A stretch of 64,000 nucleotides of DNA from Sulfitobacter sp. THAF37 (GCF_009363555.1 NZ_CP045372.1:2429501-2493500), one strand, 5' to 3'. Counted from the stretch's first letter, positions 25,713 through 35,226 are shown. The notes: generated from the sequence alone by a model not told the origin. Program-made: numbers and translations.

Positions 25713-27316
25713 TGGACCTGCTTCTTTCCGCCATAGAGGTTCTGGCCCGCTGGGACGTGATGATTGCCCTGCTGGTGGGCTCCATCGGCGGGGTCGCGAT
25801 CGGCGCGATCCCCGGCGTCGGACCTGCGGTCGCCATCGCGATCCTGTTGCCCGCGACGTTTTCCATGGACCCCATCGTCGGGCTGACCGTGCTTTTGGGC
25901 ATCTACGGCTCTTCCATGTTCGGCGGCGCGATCCCGGCCATCCTGATCAACACGCCGGGCACGGCGGTCAATGCGCTGACCACCTACGACGGCTTTCCCA
26001 TGACCTTGCGGGGCGAGGGGCGGCGCGCGCTGTCGCTGGCCTATTCCGCCAGCTTCTTCGGCGGCATCTTTTCGGTCGTCTGCCTCATCGCGCTGTCGCC
26101 TCTGCTGGCCAAGGTCGCCCCCATGTTCGGCTCGCGCGAGATTTTCCTTGCGGCGCTTCTGGGCATCATCCTGGTGATCGTGGCCCACAGGGGCCAGATG
26201 CTGATCGCGGCCGCGCTGACGGGGTTCGGCATCTTTCTGTCCACCGTGGGGCTGGAGCCGGTGAAATACACCCGCCGGTTCACCTTCGACCAGACCTGGC
26301 TGGCCAGCGGCGTGAACCTGATCGTCGTGGTGCTGGGGCTCTTCGCGCTCAGCCAGGCGCTGCTGCTGCTGACGATGGACGACGAGAAGGTGCGCCTGAG
26401 CAAGTCGCGCGGATCGCTGTTCCAGGGCTTCCGGGAACTGGCGCGCCACCCGCGCGTCGCGGCGGTATCCGCCACCTTCGGTGTCGTCATGGGCATGATC
26501 CCCGGCGTGGGGGAATTCACCGCGCAGTTCATGTCCTATACCTCTGCCCGGAAGATGTCGAAAACGCCCGAGGCCTTTGGCCAGGGGTCGTCCGAAGGGC
26601 TGATCGCCTCAGAGACGGCGAACAACGCGGTGCCCGCCGCCGCCATGATCCCGCTTCTGGCGCTGGGCATCCCGGGCGAGGCGCTGACCGCGATGATGCT
26701 GTCGGTCTTCTACGTTCATAACGTGGTGCCGGGGCCGGGGCTGTTCCTGTACCAGATGGATTTCGTCGTTGCGCTCTACCTCGCGCTTCTGGTGCTGAAC
26801 GTGCTGGTGGTCGGCTTCCTGCTGGTGTCGACCGGGTGGCTGGTCTACCTGACCAAGATCCCGAACCGGTTCCTGGGCATGTGCATTTTGCTGCTCAGCT
26901 TTGTCGGGGTCTATTCGATCCGCAACTCGGCGGTGGATTGCGCCGTGGCGGCGGTTTTCGGGCTGATCGGATATGTGCTCAAGCGGCTGAACCTGCCGAT
27001 CGTGCCCATCGTGCTGGGCATGGTGCTGGGCGGCATCATGGAGGTGAAGCTGCGCGCGTCGATGAACCGGGTGAACACGCCCTTCGACTTCATCGACCGG
27101 CCCATCGCCTTCATCCTGTTTGCGCTGATCGTGATGATCCTCGCGGGCACCCTCTGGCGGGTCTGGCGCGAATGGGTGCCGACCGACCGGCGCAGCCTGG
27201 CGCGCAAATCCTCCGACCGTTTCGCCCGCCGTATCGCAGGCCGCCGCACCCGGCATTTCGAAATCAAGACCAAACAGCAAAGGCGCAGACGCAACTATGA
27301 CCATTTGGGTTCCTGA
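25712..27316 (+). CDS. tctA: Tripartite tricarboxylate transporter large permease (TctA family)
   Basis: A 534-residue permease with about 12 hydrophobic segments. Family motifs are present: IPGVGPAVAIAILLPATF, YGSSMFGGAIPAILINTPGTAVNALTTYDGFPM and the second-half repeat GMIPGVGEFTAQFMSY and ETANNAVPAAAMIPLLALGIPG. It provides the channel for a carboxylate substrate. The C-terminus ends in a basic Arg-rich tail (RFARRIAGRRTRHFEIKTKQQRRRR). The P450 gene starts 20 bases before its stop, so transport and oxidation are translationally coupled. Confidence 0.94.
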   Translation: MDLLLSAIEVLARWDVMIALLVGSIGGVAIGAIPGVGPAVAIAILLPATFSMDPIVGLTVLLGIYGSSMFGGAIPAILINTPGTAVNALTTYDGFPMTLRGEGRRALSLAYSASFFGGIFSVVCLIALSPLLAKVAPMFGSREIFLAALLGIILVIVAHRGQMLIAAALTGFGIFLSTVGLEPVKYTRRFTFDQTWLASGVNLIVVVLGLFALSQALLLLTMDDEKVRLSKSRGSLFQGFRELARHPRVAAVSATFGVVMGMIPGVGEFTAQFMSYTSARKMSKTPEAFGQGSSEGLIASETANNAVPAAAMIPLLALGIPGEALTAMMLSVFYVHNVVPGPGLFLYQMDFVVALYLALLVLNVLVVGFLLVSTGWLVYLTKIPNRFLGMCILLLSFVGVYSIRNSAVDCAVAAVFGLIGYVLKRLNLPIVPIVLGMVLGGIMEVKLRASMNRVNTPFDFIDRPIAFILFALIVMILAGTLWRVWREWVPTDRRSLARKSSDRFARRIAGRRTRHFEIKTKQQRRRRNYDHLGS

Positions 27317-28553
27317 AGACGACGGATACGCGGACCTGGGCAAGCACGACAGCTTCGCCTCGGGCGCACCCTACAACACCTTCGCGCGGATGCGGGCCGA
27401 GGCGCCCTGCCACTGGTCGGATTTCGATCAGGGCAAAGGCTATTGGTCGATCACCCGGCACGCCGACATCGTGCAGATGATCCGCGACACAGAGACCTTT
27501 TCATCCGGGCAGGGCATCCGCATGGAGGACCAGACCCCCGAGGAATACATGGCCCGCCGCACCTTTCAGGAGACCGACGGCAGCGACCACCGCAAGGTGC
27601 GCATGAAGGTGGCCAAGGCTTTCTCGCCGCAGGTGGTGGCGGGCTTCGAGGATCAGATCCGCGACCTTTGCCACCCGATCCTCGATGCAGCCCTTGAGAA
27701 AGGCGAATTCTGCGCCACCCGCGAGATCGCGCGCGAACTGCCCATGCGGATGCTAGGCCAGATCCTGGGCACCCCGGAAGAAGACCTGCCCTGGCTGGTG
27801 GACAAGGGCGATGCGCTGATGGCGAACACCGACCCCGACTTTACCGATCACGTGGCCGACAAGCTGGACACCGACGCCTACCGGCTGATGCCGTTCAATT
27901 CGCCCGCCGGGGCGGAACTGTATGAATACGCCCGCGACCTGATGGAAAAAAAGAACGCGGCGGGCGATACAAGCGGCATCCTGCACCTGATCCTGAAGCC
28001 GGACGAAAACGGCGAGACGATTTCCGAAACCGAGTTCCGCAACTTCTTTTGCCTGCTGGTCGCGGCAGGCAACGATACCACGCGCTATTCCATTGCCGCG
28101 GGCATTCAGGCGCTGGCGCGCCAGCCGGGTCTTCTCGAAGAGATGCAATCGGGCGAGGTCTGGGGCACCGCCCCGGACGAAATCGTGCGCTGGGCATCGC
28201 CCGCAACCTATTTCCGGCGGACCGCCACCCGCGACGTAGAGGTGCATGGTCAGCAGATCAGGGCGGGCGACAAGGTGCTGTACTGGTTCGTTTCGGCCAA
28301 CCGGGATACCGAGATGTTCGAAGATCCCTACAAGCTGACCTTGGCGCGCAAGCCCAACCGCCAGCTGGGCTGGGGGCAGGGCGGGCCGCATGTCTGCCTG
28401 GGCATGCACCTCGCGCGGCTGGAGGTGCGGGTGTTGTTCGAAGAACTGGTCCGGCGGATCAGACACATCGAACCCGCCGGACCCGAGGCCTTTGTCAGGT
28501 CCAATTTCGTCGGCGGGATCAAGCGTCTTCCCGTGCGCGTCACCCTGAACTGA
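27297..28553 (+). CDS. Cytochrome P450
   Basis: A 418-residue soluble class I-type P450. The I-helix oxygen-activation motif is AGNDTT (257-262), the K-helix ExxR is E295-I-V-R298, and the haem loop GWGQGGPHVCLGMHLARLE has proximal ligand Cys367. Phe of the usual FGxGxHxCLG is Trp here (GWGQGG). It overlaps tctA by 20 bases and is followed seven bases later by a glutamine-synthetase-like gene, so it belongs to the catabolic operon. No ferredoxin or ferredoxin reductase gene lies in the window, so redox partners must come from elsewhere. The substrate is unknown. Confidence 0.94.
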   Translation: MTIWVPEDDGYADLGKHDSFASGAPYNTFARMRAEAPCHWSDFDQGKGYWSITRHADIVQMIRDTETFSSGQGIRMEDQTPEEYMARRTFQETDGSDHRKVRMKVAKAFSPQVVAGFEDQIRDLCHPILDAALEKGEFCATREIARELPMRMLGQILGTPEEDLPWLVDKGDALMANTDPDFTDHVADKLDTDAYRLMPFNSPAGAELYEYARDLMEKKNAAGDTSGILHLILKPDENGETISETEFRNFFCLLVAAGNDTTRYSIAAGIQALARQPGLLEEMQSGEVWGTAPDEIVRWASPATYFRRTATRDVEVHGQQIRAGDKVLYWFVSANRDTEMFEDPYKLTLARKPNRQLGWGQGGPHVCLGMHLARLEVRVLFEELVRRIRHIEPAGPEAFVRSNFVGGIKRLPVRVTLN

Positions 28554-28560
28554 GGTTGCC

Positions 28561-29853
28561 ATGACTGACCGACTTCGTGCCCTCTTTGTCGACCACCTGT
28601 CGATCCCGCGCGGGAAATACCTGCCGGGATCGAAGATCGGCGACAATGACACGCGCTTTGCCCGCGCGACATTCGGCGTGCATTACGACCGCGACCTGCT
28701 GCTGGACGCGCCCCATGCCATGGTGCGCGAGGGGATGCCGGACATGGAACTGCGCTGGCGCGGCGACGACATCCGCCAAAGCTGGGAGCCGGGCACCCAG
28801 ATCGTGGTGGGCGACCTCTACGATACCGAGGGGGCGGCGCTGCCGCTCTGCCCGCGCGGGGCGCTGAAGCGGGCCATCGCGGACTGGGGCCGCCACGGGT
28901 TGACGCCGAAAGTCGGGATCGAACTGGAGGCCTACGCGCTGCAGGGCGACGAACAGGGGCGGCTGCGGCCCTACGACACGCCGGGTGGCGTGGTCTACGG
29001 CACGGGACCCTTCGCCGACCCGATGCGGTTCAACGATGTGATCTGGCGCAAAGCCGAGGAGATGGGCTTTCACCTCGACATGATCACGGCTGAATACGAC
29101 AGTCCGCAGTTCGAATACACGCTGACCTTCGATGACGCGCTCAAGGCGGTGGACGACATCGTGCTGTTCCGGCTGATGGCACGGGAGATCGCGCTGGATC
29201 ACGGGATCATCCTGACCTTCCTGCCCAAGCCGATTGCCGAGACCGGCGGATCGGGCATGCACATCAACTTTTCCTTCGTGGACGAGACCGGAGCGAATGC
29301 GCTGTCCACCGGGCCGCAGGGGGGGCCGGATCACCTGAACGCGCTGTCGCGCGGGTGTCTCGCCGGGTTGGTCCACCACCACAGGGGGCTGGCGGGGCTG
29401 CTCGCCCCTACCGCGACATCCTATCTGCGGCTGCAACCGGGGTCCCTGTCGGGCTACTGGCAGAACTGGGGCGGCGACCACAGGGCCGTCACGACGCGTG
29501 TGTCCTGCGAGGGCGGGGCCAAGGCCCGGCTGGAGCACCGCATGGCCGACGCCAGCGCCAATCCGTATACCGCCACCGCCGCCGTGTTGCAGGCCGCGCG
29601 GCTGGGCTATGAAGGCAAGCTGGACCTGCCCCCGATCGAGACCGGCGACGGGTTCGACAAAACGGACGCGAAACAGGGTGTTGCCGCCAACCTCCGGCAG
29701 GCGGCGAAGGACCTACAGGCCGACACGGTTCTGGCAGAGGCGGTGGGCCCCGAACTGGTGGCGCATCAGGTCTTCATGAAAGAGCGCGAGTACCGCAAGA
29801 CACGCGACATGGAACCCAACGCCGTTCTCGATTTCTATGTCTGGTTCATCTGA
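28561..29853 (+). CDS. Glutamine-synthetase-family ligase (gamma-glutamylamide synthetase-like)
   Basis: A 430-residue GS-fold protein. Recognisable active-site elements are GIELEAY (metal Glu pair), TAEYDSPQFEY, GGSGMHINFSF with the catalytic-region His, and RLEHRMADASANPY. The consensus NRS arginine segment reads GGDHRAVTTR. No adenylylation motif is present, so it is not GlnA. Relatives such as PuuA, IpuC and GMAS join glutamate to amines. The neighbouring aldehyde dehydrogenase, amidotransferase and aminotransferase support that role. The amine partner is not predictable. Confidence 0.88.
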   Translation: MTDRLRALFVDHLSIPRGKYLPGSKIGDNDTRFARATFGVHYDRDLLLDAPHAMVREGMPDMELRWRGDDIRQSWEPGTQIVVGDLYDTEGAALPLCPRGALKRAIADWGRHGLTPKVGIELEAYALQGDEQGRLRPYDTPGGVVYGTGPFADPMRFNDVIWRKAEEMGFHLDMITAEYDSPQFEYTLTFDDALKAVDDIVLFRLMAREIALDHGIILTFLPKPIAETGGSGMHINFSFVDETGANALSTGPQGGPDHLNALSRGCLAGLVHHHRGLAGLLAPTATSYLRLQPGSLSGYWQNWGGDHRAVTTRVSCEGGAKARLEHRMADASANPYTATAAVLQAARLGYEGKLDLPPIETGDGFDKTDAKQGVAANLRQAAKDLQADTVLAEAVGPELVAHQVFMKEREYRKTRDMEPNAVLDFYVWFI

Positions 29854-29854
29854 T

Positions 29855-30586
29855 ATGCGCATCGCAATCCTGGTCACGAATACCGACGACAGCACCTTTG
29901 CCCAGGCCTGGCCCGACGACGGCGAAAAATTCGCTGATCTCGTGCACCTCGCCCGCCCGGACTGGCACTGCGAGGCCTTCTGGGTCTGCCGCGACGCATT
30001 TCCGCAGGATATTCGGGCCTTTGACGGTGTGATGATCACCGGCAGCCCGGCGTCCGTGAACGACCGCGCGCCGTGGATGCTGCGCCTGCAGGACTTGATC
30101 CGTGGCATGATCGCCGCCCGCCAGCCGCTGTTCGGGGCCTGCTTTGGCCATCAGATCATCGCCGCGGCGCTGGGCGCGCCGATTGTCGGCAACCCCGAGG
30201 GCTGGGGCCACGGGCTGTTGAACGTCCGGCGCAGCGGGGCGTCGCCCTGGGCAGGGCCGGAAACCGGATTTTCGCTTTATGGCTCACATATGGAACAGGT
30301 GGGCGCGGTTCCCGAAGGCGCCGAGGTCGTGTTCGAGGGGCCGGGCTGCACCGTCGCGGGCTTTGCCTTGGGCGATCATCTGTTCACCATCCAGCATCAC
30401 CCGGAAATGACCCACGATTTCATGACGGCCCTGGTGGAATTCTATGCCGATGAGGTTGGGCATGACGCGACCGAACGGGCGCGCGCCTCTCTTGCCGAGC
30501 GGGCCGACCAGCGCGCCTTTGCCGAAGAGATCGCGCGCTTCTTCGAACATGCCGCCCGTGGGGTCCTGGCGGCGGAGGCGGGCTGA
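29855..30586 (+). CDS. Class I glutamine amidotransferase-fold hydrolase
   Basis: A 243-residue protein with the GATase1 catalytic set: Cys96 in GACFGHQIIAAALG, and His182/Glu184 in IQHHPEMTHDF. It starts one base after the ligase stop and overlaps the IclR gene by one base. Standalone members next to a gamma-glutamyl ligase can hydrolyse gamma-glutamyl amides (the PuuD-like role) or supply ammonia. By context I favour hydrolysis of a gamma-glutamylated intermediate; in sequence it is nearer GMP-synthase-like amidotransferases than to PuuD. Confidence 0.87.
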   Translation: MRIAILVTNTDDSTFAQAWPDDGEKFADLVHLARPDWHCEAFWVCRDAFPQDIRAFDGVMITGSPASVNDRAPWMLRLQDLIRGMIAARQPLFGACFGHQIIAAALGAPIVGNPEGWGHGLLNVRRSGASPWAGPETGFSLYGSHMEQVGAVPEGAEVVFEGPGCTVAGFALGDHLFTIQHHPEMTHDFMTALVEFYADEVGHDATERARASLAERADQRAFAEEIARFFEHAARGVLAAEAG

Positions 30587-31389
30587 TGGGGACGATCACC
30601 AAGGCGCTCGAACTGCTTGACCATTTCACCAAGGCCCGGTCCGAGATCGGTCTGGGCGATTTCGTCCGGCTCACGGGCCGGGACAAGGCGACCGTGCATC
30701 GGCATCTGACCGAATTGGAACAGAACGGGTTTCTGGAACAGGACGCGATATCGCGCGCCTACCGGCTGGGGCCGGCGCTGCTGCGGCTTACCGCAGTGCG
30801 CGAGGCGGCGTTCCCGGTGCGCCGCCTGTTGCGGCCCATCGTGACCGAACTGGCAGAGGACATCGGCGAACTCGCCCATGCTTCCCTGCTGCAGGGGGAC
30901 ATGTTGTCTTCGGTCTTCCATTTCGACCCTCTTCGCCACGGGACGCAGGTGTCTTTCGATGCCGCCGAAATGCTGCCGCTTCATGCCACGTCCAGCGGGC
31001 TGGCCGTGCTGGCCTTTTCCGGCGCCGAGATGACGGACCGCGTGCTGGGCCAGACGCTGCCCGCGATGACGGACAAGACGATCACCGACCCCGATGTCTT
31101 GCGCGACCTGTTGGAGGAGGTGCGCGGGACCGGCATCAGCCAGCTTGACAGCGCCTTCGACACCGAAGTGACATCGCAGGGCGCGCCGCTTTTCGGGCTG
31201 CACGGGCGGGTGATCGGCGCGCTGTCCGTCGCGGTGCCACGGGTGCGCGCCACGCCGCGGATGATGGCGCATATCACCCCCCGCCTGCGCGCCGCCGCCC
31301 ATGCCGCTACCCAAAGCCTTGGCGGACGCTATCCCGATTTCATCGCGACGAACGGCCCCGCGCGGGTGCCGTCCCGCGCCGAACAGTAA
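30586..31389 (+). CDS. IclR-family transcriptional regulator
   Basis: A 267-residue regulator. The N-terminal winged helix reads ITKALELLDHFTKARSEIGLGDFVRLTGRDKATVHRHLTELEQNGFL, and the C-terminal effector domain includes HATSSGLAVLAF and the GTGISQLDSAFD region. Its ATG shares a base with the amidotransferase stop. IclR proteins bind pathway substrates and control adjacent catabolic operons, so it probably regulates this locus through the dyad at 24148-24166. Whether it activates or represses is not evident. Confidence 0.92.
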   Translation: MGTITKALELLDHFTKARSEIGLGDFVRLTGRDKATVHRHLTELEQNGFLEQDAISRAYRLGPALLRLTAVREAAFPVRRLLRPIVTELAEDIGELAHASLLQGDMLSSVFHFDPLRHGTQVSFDAAEMLPLHATSSGLAVLAFSGAEMTDRVLGQTLPAMTDKTITDPDVLRDLLEEVRGTGISQLDSAFDTEVTSQGAPLFGLHGRVIGALSVAVPRVRATPRMMAHITPRLRAAAHAATQSLGGRYPDFIATNGPARVPSRAEQ

Positions 31390-31399
31390 AGGACACCAG

Positions 31400-32755
31400 A
31401 TGAAAGATTCGAACTTCCTGAAGGAACACAACGCCCGCAATGTCTGGCATCCGATGACGCATCCGGCCGACAGCCTTGCCAATCCGCCGCAGATCATCGT
31501 CGGCGGAGAAGGGGTGGAGATCACCGATGTGGACGGGCACCGCACGGTGGACGCCGTGGGCGGCCTGTGGAACGTGAACCTGGGCTATTCCTGCGCGCCC
31601 GTGAAGGAAGCGATCACCGCGCAGATGGACAAGCTGCCCTATTACTCGATCTTTCGCGGCACCTCCAACGACGCGGTGATCGAACTCAGCCAGATGCTCA
31701 AGGCGTTCTTCGCCCCCGACGGGCTGAGCCGGGCGTTCTTTACCTCCGGCGGGTCGGATTCGATGGAGATCGCGCTGCGCCTCGCGCGGCAGTACCACAA
31801 GATCCGGGGCGAAGCGGGGCGGGTCAAGTACCTGTCGCTGAAGAAGGGCTACCACGGCACCCATACGCTGGCCGCCAGCGTCAACGGCAACGCGAATTTC
31901 CGCACCCAGTATGAACCGCTGATGCCCGGCTGTTTCCACATCCCGGCCCCCTATACCTACCGCAACCCGTTCAACGAGACCGACCCAGAGAAGCTGGCGC
32001 AGCTCTGCCTCGCGGCGCTGGAGGACGAGATTGCCTTTCAGGGCGCGGAGACCATCGCCGCCTTCGTGATGGAGCCGGTCCTGGGCGCGGGCGGCGTGAT
32101 CCCGCCGCACCACAGTTTCATGCCCGGCGTGCGCGAGATCTGCGACCGCCACGGAATCTTGCTGATTGCGGACGAGGTGATTACCGCCTTCGGCCGCACC
32201 GGCGACTGGACCGGATCGCGCCATTGGGGGGTGAAGCCCGACATGAGCTGTACCGCCAAGGCGATCACCAACGGCTATTTCCCCTTTGGTGCCGTCATGA
32301 TCTCGGACGCCATCGGTGAGGTGTTCGAGAACGACAAGACCGGCAAGGGCGCCATCGCGTCGGGCTATACCTACTCCGGCCACCCGGTGGGGGCGGCGGC
32401 GGCCATCGCCTGCCTGCACGAAACCGAACGGCTTCAGGTCAAGGACAACGCCGCCGCGCGTGGCACCCAGATGTTCGAGGGGCTGACACGGCTGGCCGAA
32501 AAGTACCCGCTGATCGGCGACGTGCGTGGCGGTCACGGGCTGATGTCGGCGATCGAGCTGACCTCCGACCCCGCGACCAAGGCGGGTGTGGACAAGAAGC
32601 TGCTCGCCACCCTGCACCGGACGACCTACGAAAACGGGACGATGGTGCGGATCTCGGGGTCGAACATCATTCTGTCGCCGCCCTTGGTGGTGACGGAAGA
32701 TCACGTGACCACCATCCTGAACGCGCTGGACGCGGGTCTTTCCGCCGTGTCCTGA
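31400..32755 (+). CDS. Class III (omega-amino) PLP aminotransferase
   Basis: A 451-residue fold-type I aminotransferase. Motifs present: opening HNARNVWHPMTHP, FTSGGSDSMEIALRLARQYH, MEPVLGAGGVIPPH, the cofactor Asp in LLIADEVITAFGRTG, and the PLP Lys in TAKAITNGYFPFGAV. It is typical of omega-amino acid/polyamine:pyruvate aminotransferases, which convert terminal amines to aldehydes. It sits 10 bases after the IclR gene and closes the tct-P450 operon. Together with the aldehyde dehydrogenase it would take an amine to an acid. Confidence 0.93.
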   Translation: MKDSNFLKEHNARNVWHPMTHPADSLANPPQIIVGGEGVEITDVDGHRTVDAVGGLWNVNLGYSCAPVKEAITAQMDKLPYYSIFRGTSNDAVIELSQMLKAFFAPDGLSRAFFTSGGSDSMEIALRLARQYHKIRGEAGRVKYLSLKKGYHGTHTLAASVNGNANFRTQYEPLMPGCFHIPAPYTYRNPFNETDPEKLAQLCLAALEDEIAFQGAETIAAFVMEPVLGAGGVIPPHHSFMPGVREICDRHGILLIADEVITAFGRTGDWTGSRHWGVKPDMSCTAKAITNGYFPFGAVMISDAIGEVFENDKTGKGAIASGYTYSGHPVGAAAAIACLHETERLQVKDNAAARGTQMFEGLTRLAEKYPLIGDVRGGHGLMSAIELTSDPATKAGVDKKLLATLHRTTYENGTMVRISGSNIILSPPLVVTEDHVTTILNALDAGLSAVS

Positions 32756-32760
32756 GCGGC

Positions 32761-33300
32761 TCAGGGGTCGATCATGATGCTGCCTGTCACCCGGGGAGCG
32801 CCGTCGACCAGCCGAAACACCAGCACTTCGCCAGAGCGGGTGGACCGCCCGGCAAGCGCCGAGATGTTGACCTGATGCGTCACCAGCATCAGCGGGCCGT
32901 CGGCCTTTGCGACGATGTCCAGTGTCTCTTCGGTCTGGCGGTCGCGGCTGGCGCGGTCGCGAAAGAAGGAATTGAGCGGCGGTGCGTCCGAGACGGGGCC
33001 GAGGTCGAGCAGGCGGGCGGTCTCTCGGGTGCGGCACCACTGGCTGGTCAGCACCGCGTCAAAACCGATGCCACGGTCGCGAAAGGCCGCGCCGATCCGT
33101 TCGGCCTGCGCGCGGCCCCGGTCATCCAGATTGCGCTGCGTGCTGCAATCGTCCAGCGCGAAGCTGCCGGGATCGCCCACACCGGGGGCCAGCGCGTGCC
33201 GCATGATCGCCATCGCACCGGGCTGGCGCAGCGCGTCCCAGTCGTTCGCCTGCGCTGTCCCGGCAAACAGCAGACAGGCCAGTAATAATCTCTTGAACAT
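32761..33300 (-). CDS. Secreted histidine phosphatase-family protein
   Basis: A 179-residue protein with a signal peptide (residues 1-18, ending GTAQAND) and the phosphohistidine motif AIMRHALAPG, with RH followed by Ala instead of Gly. The downstream CRTRETARLL and the second catalytic His in LVTHQVNISAL are present. GAGGTG five bases before ATG 33300 supports the start. It is convergent with the aminotransferase gene (stops five bases apart). It may be a periplasmic phosphatase; the substrate is unknown. Confidence 0.85.
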   Translation of the reverse strand: MFKRLLLACLLFAGTAQANDWDALRQPGAMAIMRHALAPGVGDPGSFALDDCSTQRNLDDRGRAQAERIGAAFRDRGIGFDAVLTSQWCRTRETARLLDLGPVSDAPPLNSFFRDRASRDRQTEETLDIVAKADGPLMLVTHQVNISALAGRSTRSGEVLVFRLVDGAPRVTGSIMIDP

Positions 33301-33352
33301 GATGCACCTCACCGCGTCTTGGACAGAAGGTGGCCCGACAGGCGGGCGAGGC

Positions 33353-34273
33353 TCAGCCGTTGAAGTTCAGTCGCAACCCGGGCGTCGGCCAATGGGCGTG
33401 ATAAAGGCACCCGGTTCCCGATGCCGTGATCCAGGCATCGCGCATATCCGGCCCGCCAAAACAGATGTTGGTGATGTAGGGATCGCCCGGCCCGGCGACA
33501 TACCCCACCGCGCCCCCGTCGGGAGGTACGATGCTGATCCCGCCGCGCATCAGGGTGGCGACGCAGATCGCGCCATCCGCCTGCACGGCGAGACTGTCCA
33601 GCAGCTGGTAGTCGGGCAGGGTGGTCAGAAGCCGCCCCGGCATGGTGAAGGGCTGCGGCGCGATCCTGCCGGGTTCGACAAGATCGAAGCTCCACACCCG
33701 CCCGGTGCGGGTCTCGGCGACATGCACGGTCTTTTCGTCCGGTGACAGGCCGATCCCGTTGGGTGTGATCATCGGCGCATGGACCCGCGTGATCGCGCTG
33801 CCGTCCGGCTGGGCATAGTAGAAGGCGCCGTGGTGCATGTAGTCGCGCGTCGATTTCCCCAGATCGGTAAAGTAGAAGCCGCCCGACCGGTCGAAAACGA
33901 TGTCGTTCGGCCCGCGCAGCGGCGTGCCGTCGCAGCTGTCATAGATCGTCTCGAAGGCGCCGGTCGCGGGATCGACGCGCTGGATCGACCCGCTGATGTA
34001 ATCGCCCGGTGTGCCGATGGGGCGGGTGATCTGCTCCCCCTCGGTCCAGACGAAACCGCCGTTGTTGCAGACATAGATCATGCCGTCGGGACCTATGGCC
34101 GCGCCGTTCGGCCCCCCGCCCAGTTCCGCGATGACCTCGATCCTGCCGTCCGGTTGGACGCGCGACAGGCGCTGGCCGCGGATTTCCACCAGGATGACAG
34201 AGCCGTCCTCCATCGCGATGGGTCCTTCGGGAAAATCCAGCCCCTCACACACCTTGGTCAGTTTCACGTCCAT
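33353..34273 (-). CDS. SMP-30/gluconolactonase-family lactonase
   Basis: A 306-residue six-bladed beta-propeller. Calcium-site elements are visible: CEGLDFPEGP (Glu), RGPNDIVFDRSGGFYFTD (Asn-Asp), MITPNGIGLSPDEKTVHVAET and DSLAVQADG. Enzymes of this family open sugar or other lactones. It is divergent from the SDR at 34394, and an SDR plus lactonase pair is a common oxidation-hydrolysis couple for sugars or alcohols. The precise substrate is unknown. Confidence 0.9.
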   Translation of the reverse strand: MDVKLTKVCEGLDFPEGPIAMEDGSVILVEIRGQRLSRVQPDGRIEVIAELGGGPNGAAIGPDGMIYVCNNGGFVWTEGEQITRPIGTPGDYISGSIQRVDPATGAFETIYDSCDGTPLRGPNDIVFDRSGGFYFTDLGKSTRDYMHHGAFYYAQPDGSAITRVHAPMITPNGIGLSPDEKTVHVAETRTGRVWSFDLVEPGRIAPQPFTMPGRLLTTLPDYQLLDSLAVQADGAICVATLMRGGISIVPPDGGAVGYVAGPGDPYITNICFGGPDMRDAWITASGTGCLYHAHWPTPGLRLNFNG

Positions 34274-34393
34274 CCGTCACCTTCTTTGTCATGTCGCTGC
34301 GCGCACAACAGCACAGGCGGTCCTGCCTGCGCAATGGACATGGGGCGGCATCTGTGCCTGTCTTGTCCCGAAACCGGAGCGAGGACGACGGAC

Positions 34394-35164
34394 ATGGGAC
34401 AACTGGCAGGCAAGATCGCGTGGATCACCGGGGCAGGTGGCGGCATCGGAGAGGCCGCGGCCATGGCACTGGCGGAAAGCGGCGCCCACGTGGTGCTTTC
34501 GGGGCGGCGCAAGGCGGAACTGGACCGCGTCGCGGCGGCAATCTCGGCGGCGGGCGGCAGCGCCGAGGCGGCGGCGCTGGACGTGATGGATTCGGACGCG
34601 ACCGTCGCGGTCTGTGCGGATGTCACCAAGCGGCACGGCAGCATAGACATCTTCATGGCAAACGCGGGCATCAACGTGCCCAACCGCGCGGTAGGGGCGA
34701 TCACCCCTGAGGATTTCGCGCGGGTGGTCGATGTCAATCTGAACGGTGTCATGTACGGTGTGCTCGCCGTGCTGCCGCAGATGCGGGAGCGGGGGGAGGG
34801 GACGCTGATCCTGACGTCCTCCTGGGCGGGGCGGCACCCGTCGCGCGTGACCGGCCCGGCCTACAGCGCGTCAAAGCACGCGGTCGTGGCGCTAAGCCAT
34901 TCGATCAACCAGGAGGAAGGGGCGAACGGGATAAGATGCACCGCCCTGATGCCGGGCGAGGTGGCCACCCCGATCATGCAAAACCGCCCGACGCCCCCGT
35001 CAGAAGAGGACATGGCCCGCATGCTTCGGTCCGAAGACCTGGGCGCGATGGTCCGCTACATCGCCGAAGCGCCGCCGCACGTCTGCATCAACGAGGTGCT
35101 GATCAGCCCGACCTGGAACCGCAGTTTTGTCGGTGTCGCGGAATTGGGTGGGGCGAAACTCTAG
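34394..35164 (+). CDS. Short-chain dehydrogenase/reductase
   Basis: A 256-residue classical SDR with intact motifs: ITGAGGGIGEAAAMAL, MANAGIN, TSSWAG and the catalytic AYSASKHAV (Tyr-x3-Lys). GAGG nine bases upstream supports ATG 34394. The C-terminal part (VCINEVLISPTWNRSFVG) lacks the usual glycine-rich end. It lies divergent to the lactonase and 200 bases upstream of the TAXI-TRAP operon, from which a separate promoter divides it. Substrate unknown. Confidence 0.9.
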   Translation: MGQLAGKIAWITGAGGGIGEAAAMALAESGAHVVLSGRRKAELDRVAAAISAAGGSAEAAALDVMDSDATVAVCADVTKRHGSIDIFMANAGINVPNRAVGAITPEDFARVVDVNLNGVMYGVLAVLPQMRERGEGTLILTSSWAGRHPSRVTGPAYSASKHAVVALSHSINQEEGANGIRCTALMPGEVATPIMQNRPTPPSEEDMARMLRSEDLGAMVRYIAEAPPHVCINEVLISPTWNRSFVGVAELGGAKL

Positions 35165-35226
35165 CTGCGGGACCTTGCGGGTCACATGCTTGTTACGCCG
35201 CGCCGCAACCGCGCTACGATGTGGTG

